Source of the DNA: Anderseniella sp.
GTDB lineage: Bacteria; Pseudomonadota; Alphaproteobacteria; Rhizobiales; Aestuariivirgaceae
Assembly: GCA_028289645.1 (NCBI GenBank)
Contig: JANQOK010000012.1
Location: 124,001-188,000 of the forward strand
Length of the DNA stretch: 64,000 nucleotides
Reading direction: 5' to 3'
Shown here: positions 62,154 through 64,000 of the stretch, piece after piece
Layout of the letters: every line of letters begins with the position of its first letter
Position numbering within the stretch: position 1 is the first letter of the stretch
Program-made: the position numbers and the translations under genes
Notes under the pieces: model-generated
Database searches by the model: none
What the model was told of the DNA's origin: nothing
Seen by the model: only the letters and a program-made list of their open reading frames with translations

Positions 62154-62921
62154 TCAGCTGACCGGTTTCTGCGCCACGATCATGTAGTTCACGTCCGTGT
62201 CGGCGGCTTTGCGCCAGGTGCCGGAAACCGGCGAGTAGGTAACGCCGACAGTTTCCAGCGCAGGGCAGTTGCCGGCTGCCAGCCAGTCATGCAATTCGGC
62301 CGGCGTGATGAACTTTTCCCATTGATGGGTGCCTTTCGGCAGCCAGCCGAGCACGTATTCCGCCCCGAGGATGGCGAGGCCAAAAGCTTTCAGAGTGCGG
62401 TTCAGGGTGGCCACGAACATGATGCCGCCCGGGTTGAGCATGGAGGCGCATGTTTTGGTAAAGGCGGCCGGATCGTTGACGTGCTCGATGACTTCCATGT
62501 TCAAGATGACGTCGAAGCGGGCGCCTTCGGCCGCGAGTTGTTCGGCCGTTGAAGCGCGGTAATCGATCTCGAGGCCCTGTTCCCCGGCATGCACCGATGC
62601 GGTCTTGATGTTTTTTTCCGACGGGTCGACTGCCGTTACCTCGGCGCCGAGACGGGCCATGGGTTCAGACAGCAGCCCGCCGCCGCAGCCGATATCGAGG
62701 AACTTCAGGCCGGCAAAAGGTGTCCGCTGATGCGGGTCGATGCGCAGCCTGGCTGTGACCTGCTCGCGGATATAGTCAAGGCGAACCGGGTTGAACTTGT
62801 GCAGCACCGCAAACTTGCCGTCAGGGTTCCACCATTCGGCGGCCAGGGCCGAAAAGCGTTCCACCTCGGCGCTGTCTACCGAAGCTGCATGCCTTTTTTC
62901 TGCGGTTTGAGATGCGGCCAT
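62154..62921 (-). CDS. ubiG: ubiquinone O-methyltransferase UbiG
   Basis: The 255-residue class I SAM methyltransferase has [19 protein letters not shown] for SAM binding, [16 protein letters not shown], and the UbiG-specific [19 protein letters not shown] near residue 30. It does both O-methylations of ubiquinone synthesis. It is divergent from lysC, with 195 bases between, the normal locus in Hyphomicrobiales. A second, damaged UbiG-like gene lies at 6750-7483. Confidence 0.96.
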   Translation of the reverse strand: MAASQTAEKRHAASVDSAEVERFSALAAEWWNPDGKFAVLHKFNPVRLDYIREQVTARLRIDPHQRTPFAGLKFLDIGCGGGLLSEPMARLGAEVTAVDPSEKNIKTASVHAGEQGLEIDYRASTAEQLAAEGARFDVILNMEVIEHVNDPAAFTKTCASMLNPGGIMFVATLNRTLKAFGLAILGAEYVLGWLPKGTHQWEKFITPAELHDWLAAGNCPALETVGVTYSPVSGTWRKAADTDVNYMIVAQKPVS

Positions 62922-63116
62922 TGAATTTCCGATGATCGATCAACTTGTGGTCATGTTACTTGCACAAAACGTCAATATTGCACAATGGCAGTGTTTGCGA
63001 GTATGTGTTTCTCACGTCAGGTGGCGACTACCAACCAATCGATGGTCGAATGGCTGCTGTACCGGTTTATACGCAACCGGGTCAGAGTGGATTTGTTTTG
63101 AAAAGGCAGGGTGATC

Positions 63117-64000
63117 TTGGGCCGGCTTGTACTGAAATTTGGTGGAACTTCGGTTGCCGACATTGAGCGCATCCGCAACGTTGCATGCCACGTTGCGCGT
63201 GAAGTTGCCGCCGGACATGAAGTTGCCGTCGTTGTATCTGCAATGTCTGGAACCACCGACCAGCTGGTGGGCTGGGTCAATGAAGCTGCCGCCAGTGGTG
63301 GCGCCAACGCCATTTCCACGGACATGAAAGAGTATGATGCGGTCGTCGCCTCCGGTGAACAGATCACCGCAGGACTGCTGGCCATCGTGCTGCAGTCAAT
63401 GGGGCTGAAGGCGCGCTCCTGGGCCGGTTGGCAAGTGCCGATGCTGACCAGCGACGCGCATGGTTCTGCGCGTATTCTCGAGGCTGACTGCAGCGACATG
63501 ATTGCCGCGCTGGCCAACGGTGAGGTTGCCGTCATGGCCGGGTTCCAGGGCGTCTCGTCAAACGGCCGCATCACAACATTGGGCCGGGGCGGTTCTGACA
63601 CCAGCGCCGTGGCCCTGGCTGCGGCACTCAAGGCGAGATGTGATATCTACACCGATGTGGACGGGGTTTACACCACGGACCCGCGTATCGAGCCCAAGGC
63701 GCGCAAGGTGGATCGCATCTCCTATGAAGAGATGCTTGAGCTGGCCTCGCAGGGCGCCAAGGTGCTGCAGACCCGGTCAGTTGAGCTCGCCATGGTGTAC
63801 AAGGTGCCGTTACAGGTACGATCCAGTTTTGAAAGCCCGGAGTCGGACAACCAGAACCACGAAGACGGTACGGGCCCCGGCACCCTAGTTTGCGATGAGG
63901 AGGACATGGTGGAACAACAGGTTGTCAGCGGAATTGCCTACTCGCGCGACGAGGCCAAGGTGTCGATACGCCGGGTCAAGGACAAGCCGGGGGTTTCAGC
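63117..64000 (+). CDS. lysC: aspartate kinase, N-terminal part (runs off the window)
   Basis: The visible 294 codons hold the kinase domain: [20 protein letters not shown] at the start, [38 protein letters not shown] and [15 protein letters not shown]. The last codons enter the ACT regulatory region ([20 protein letters not shown]). It phosphorylates aspartate in lysine, threonine and methionine synthesis. TTG 63117 aligns with the usual MARLVMKFGG start of alphaproteobacterial LysC and has GGCAGG upstream; GTG 63111 is the alternative. Confidence 0.95.
   Translation, partial: MGRLVLKFGGTSVADIERIRNVACHVAREVAAGHEVAVVVSAMSGTTDQLVGWVNEAAASGGANAISTDMKEYDAVVASGEQITAGLLAIVLQSMGLKARSWAGWQVPMLTSDAHGSARILEADCSDMIAALANGEVAVMAGFQGVSSNGRITTLGRGGSDTSAVALAAALKARCDIYTDVDGVYTTDPRIEPKARKVDRISYEEMLELASQGAKVLQTRSVELAMVYKVPLQVRSSFESPESDNQNHEDGTGPGTLVCDEEDMVEQQVVSGIAYSRDEAKVSIRRVKDKPGVS

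Noticed and set aside
1-64000. CRISPR array, rRNA operon or prophage
   Set aside because: No regularly spaced repeats, no rRNA-like sequence and no phage structural genes were seen on either strand.

Overview
The window looks like the chromosome of an alphaproteobacterium, most likely of the Hyphomicrobiales (Rhizobiales). The evidence is gene content and order: carD - fdxA - S4 protein - Suv3-like helicase; rpmB; cobT - cobS - J-domain protein - bolA; CorC-like protein - aroB - aroK; xerD - accA; secA - parvulin - argJ - mutT; and grxC - nitrilase - DUF1178 - ubiG - lysC. All are core alphaproteobacterial neighbourhoods. I did no database search; family names come from recognising motifs and overall sequence.

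Region 1-16.9 kb is accessory. It starts with a small DUF1127-like protein, a FadR/FCD-type GntR regulator facing an exported RidA-like protein, and a 2OG-Fe(II) oxygenase. At 2329-2380 lies a decayed copy of the 3' half of the tRNA-Arg(CCU) gene found intact at 16908-16984, in the same orientation. The 14.6 kb between them reads as an old genomic island in the 3' end of that tRNA gene, with no integrase left. It holds a photolyase remnant, a membrane class III cyclase, a DmdA-like GcvT-family enzyme, a GFA-type protein, a UbiG-like methyltransferase broken by a 5-bp repeat expansion, DUF4149 and DUF393 proteins, a SOUL haem-binding protein, an exported protein, a YheT hydrolase with two tiny upstream genes, a Nei-type glycosylase, an NnrU/ICMT-like membrane protein, a GNAT protein, an FAD oxidoreductase and a Nudix hydrolase. 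Several of these families accompany photolyases in proteobacterial light/singlet-oxygen stress regions, and one promoter resembles the RpoE (ChrR-controlled) type.

Region 17-37.4 kb is core. Two non-coding elements stand out: a 200-bp nested palindrome with perfect 39-bp arms (18201-18400), and a 297-bp MITE-like element (19246-19542) inserted exactly at the helicase stop codon. Removing the MITE in silico restores a TAA stop one base before the ATG of the next gene.

Region 37.5-46.1 kb is a catabolic island: a LacI-type regulator, two matching 18-bp operators (one filling the promoter spacer), and an operon for a carbohydrate/polyol ABC transporter (binding protein, two permeases, a 62-residue membrane protein, two ATPases) ending in a one-chain dihydroxyacetone kinase. 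The layout predicts import of a substrate whose breakdown yields dihydroxyacetone.

Region 46.1-64 kb is mostly core (SLC13 transporter, L,D-transpeptidase, secA, parvulin, argJ, mutT, grxC, nitrilase, ubiG, lysC running off the end). A small accessory patch at 55.4-58.6 kb holds a Rieske oxygenase with its TetR regulator and operator, a divergent sterol-desaturase-type hydroxylase, and a LysR fragment.
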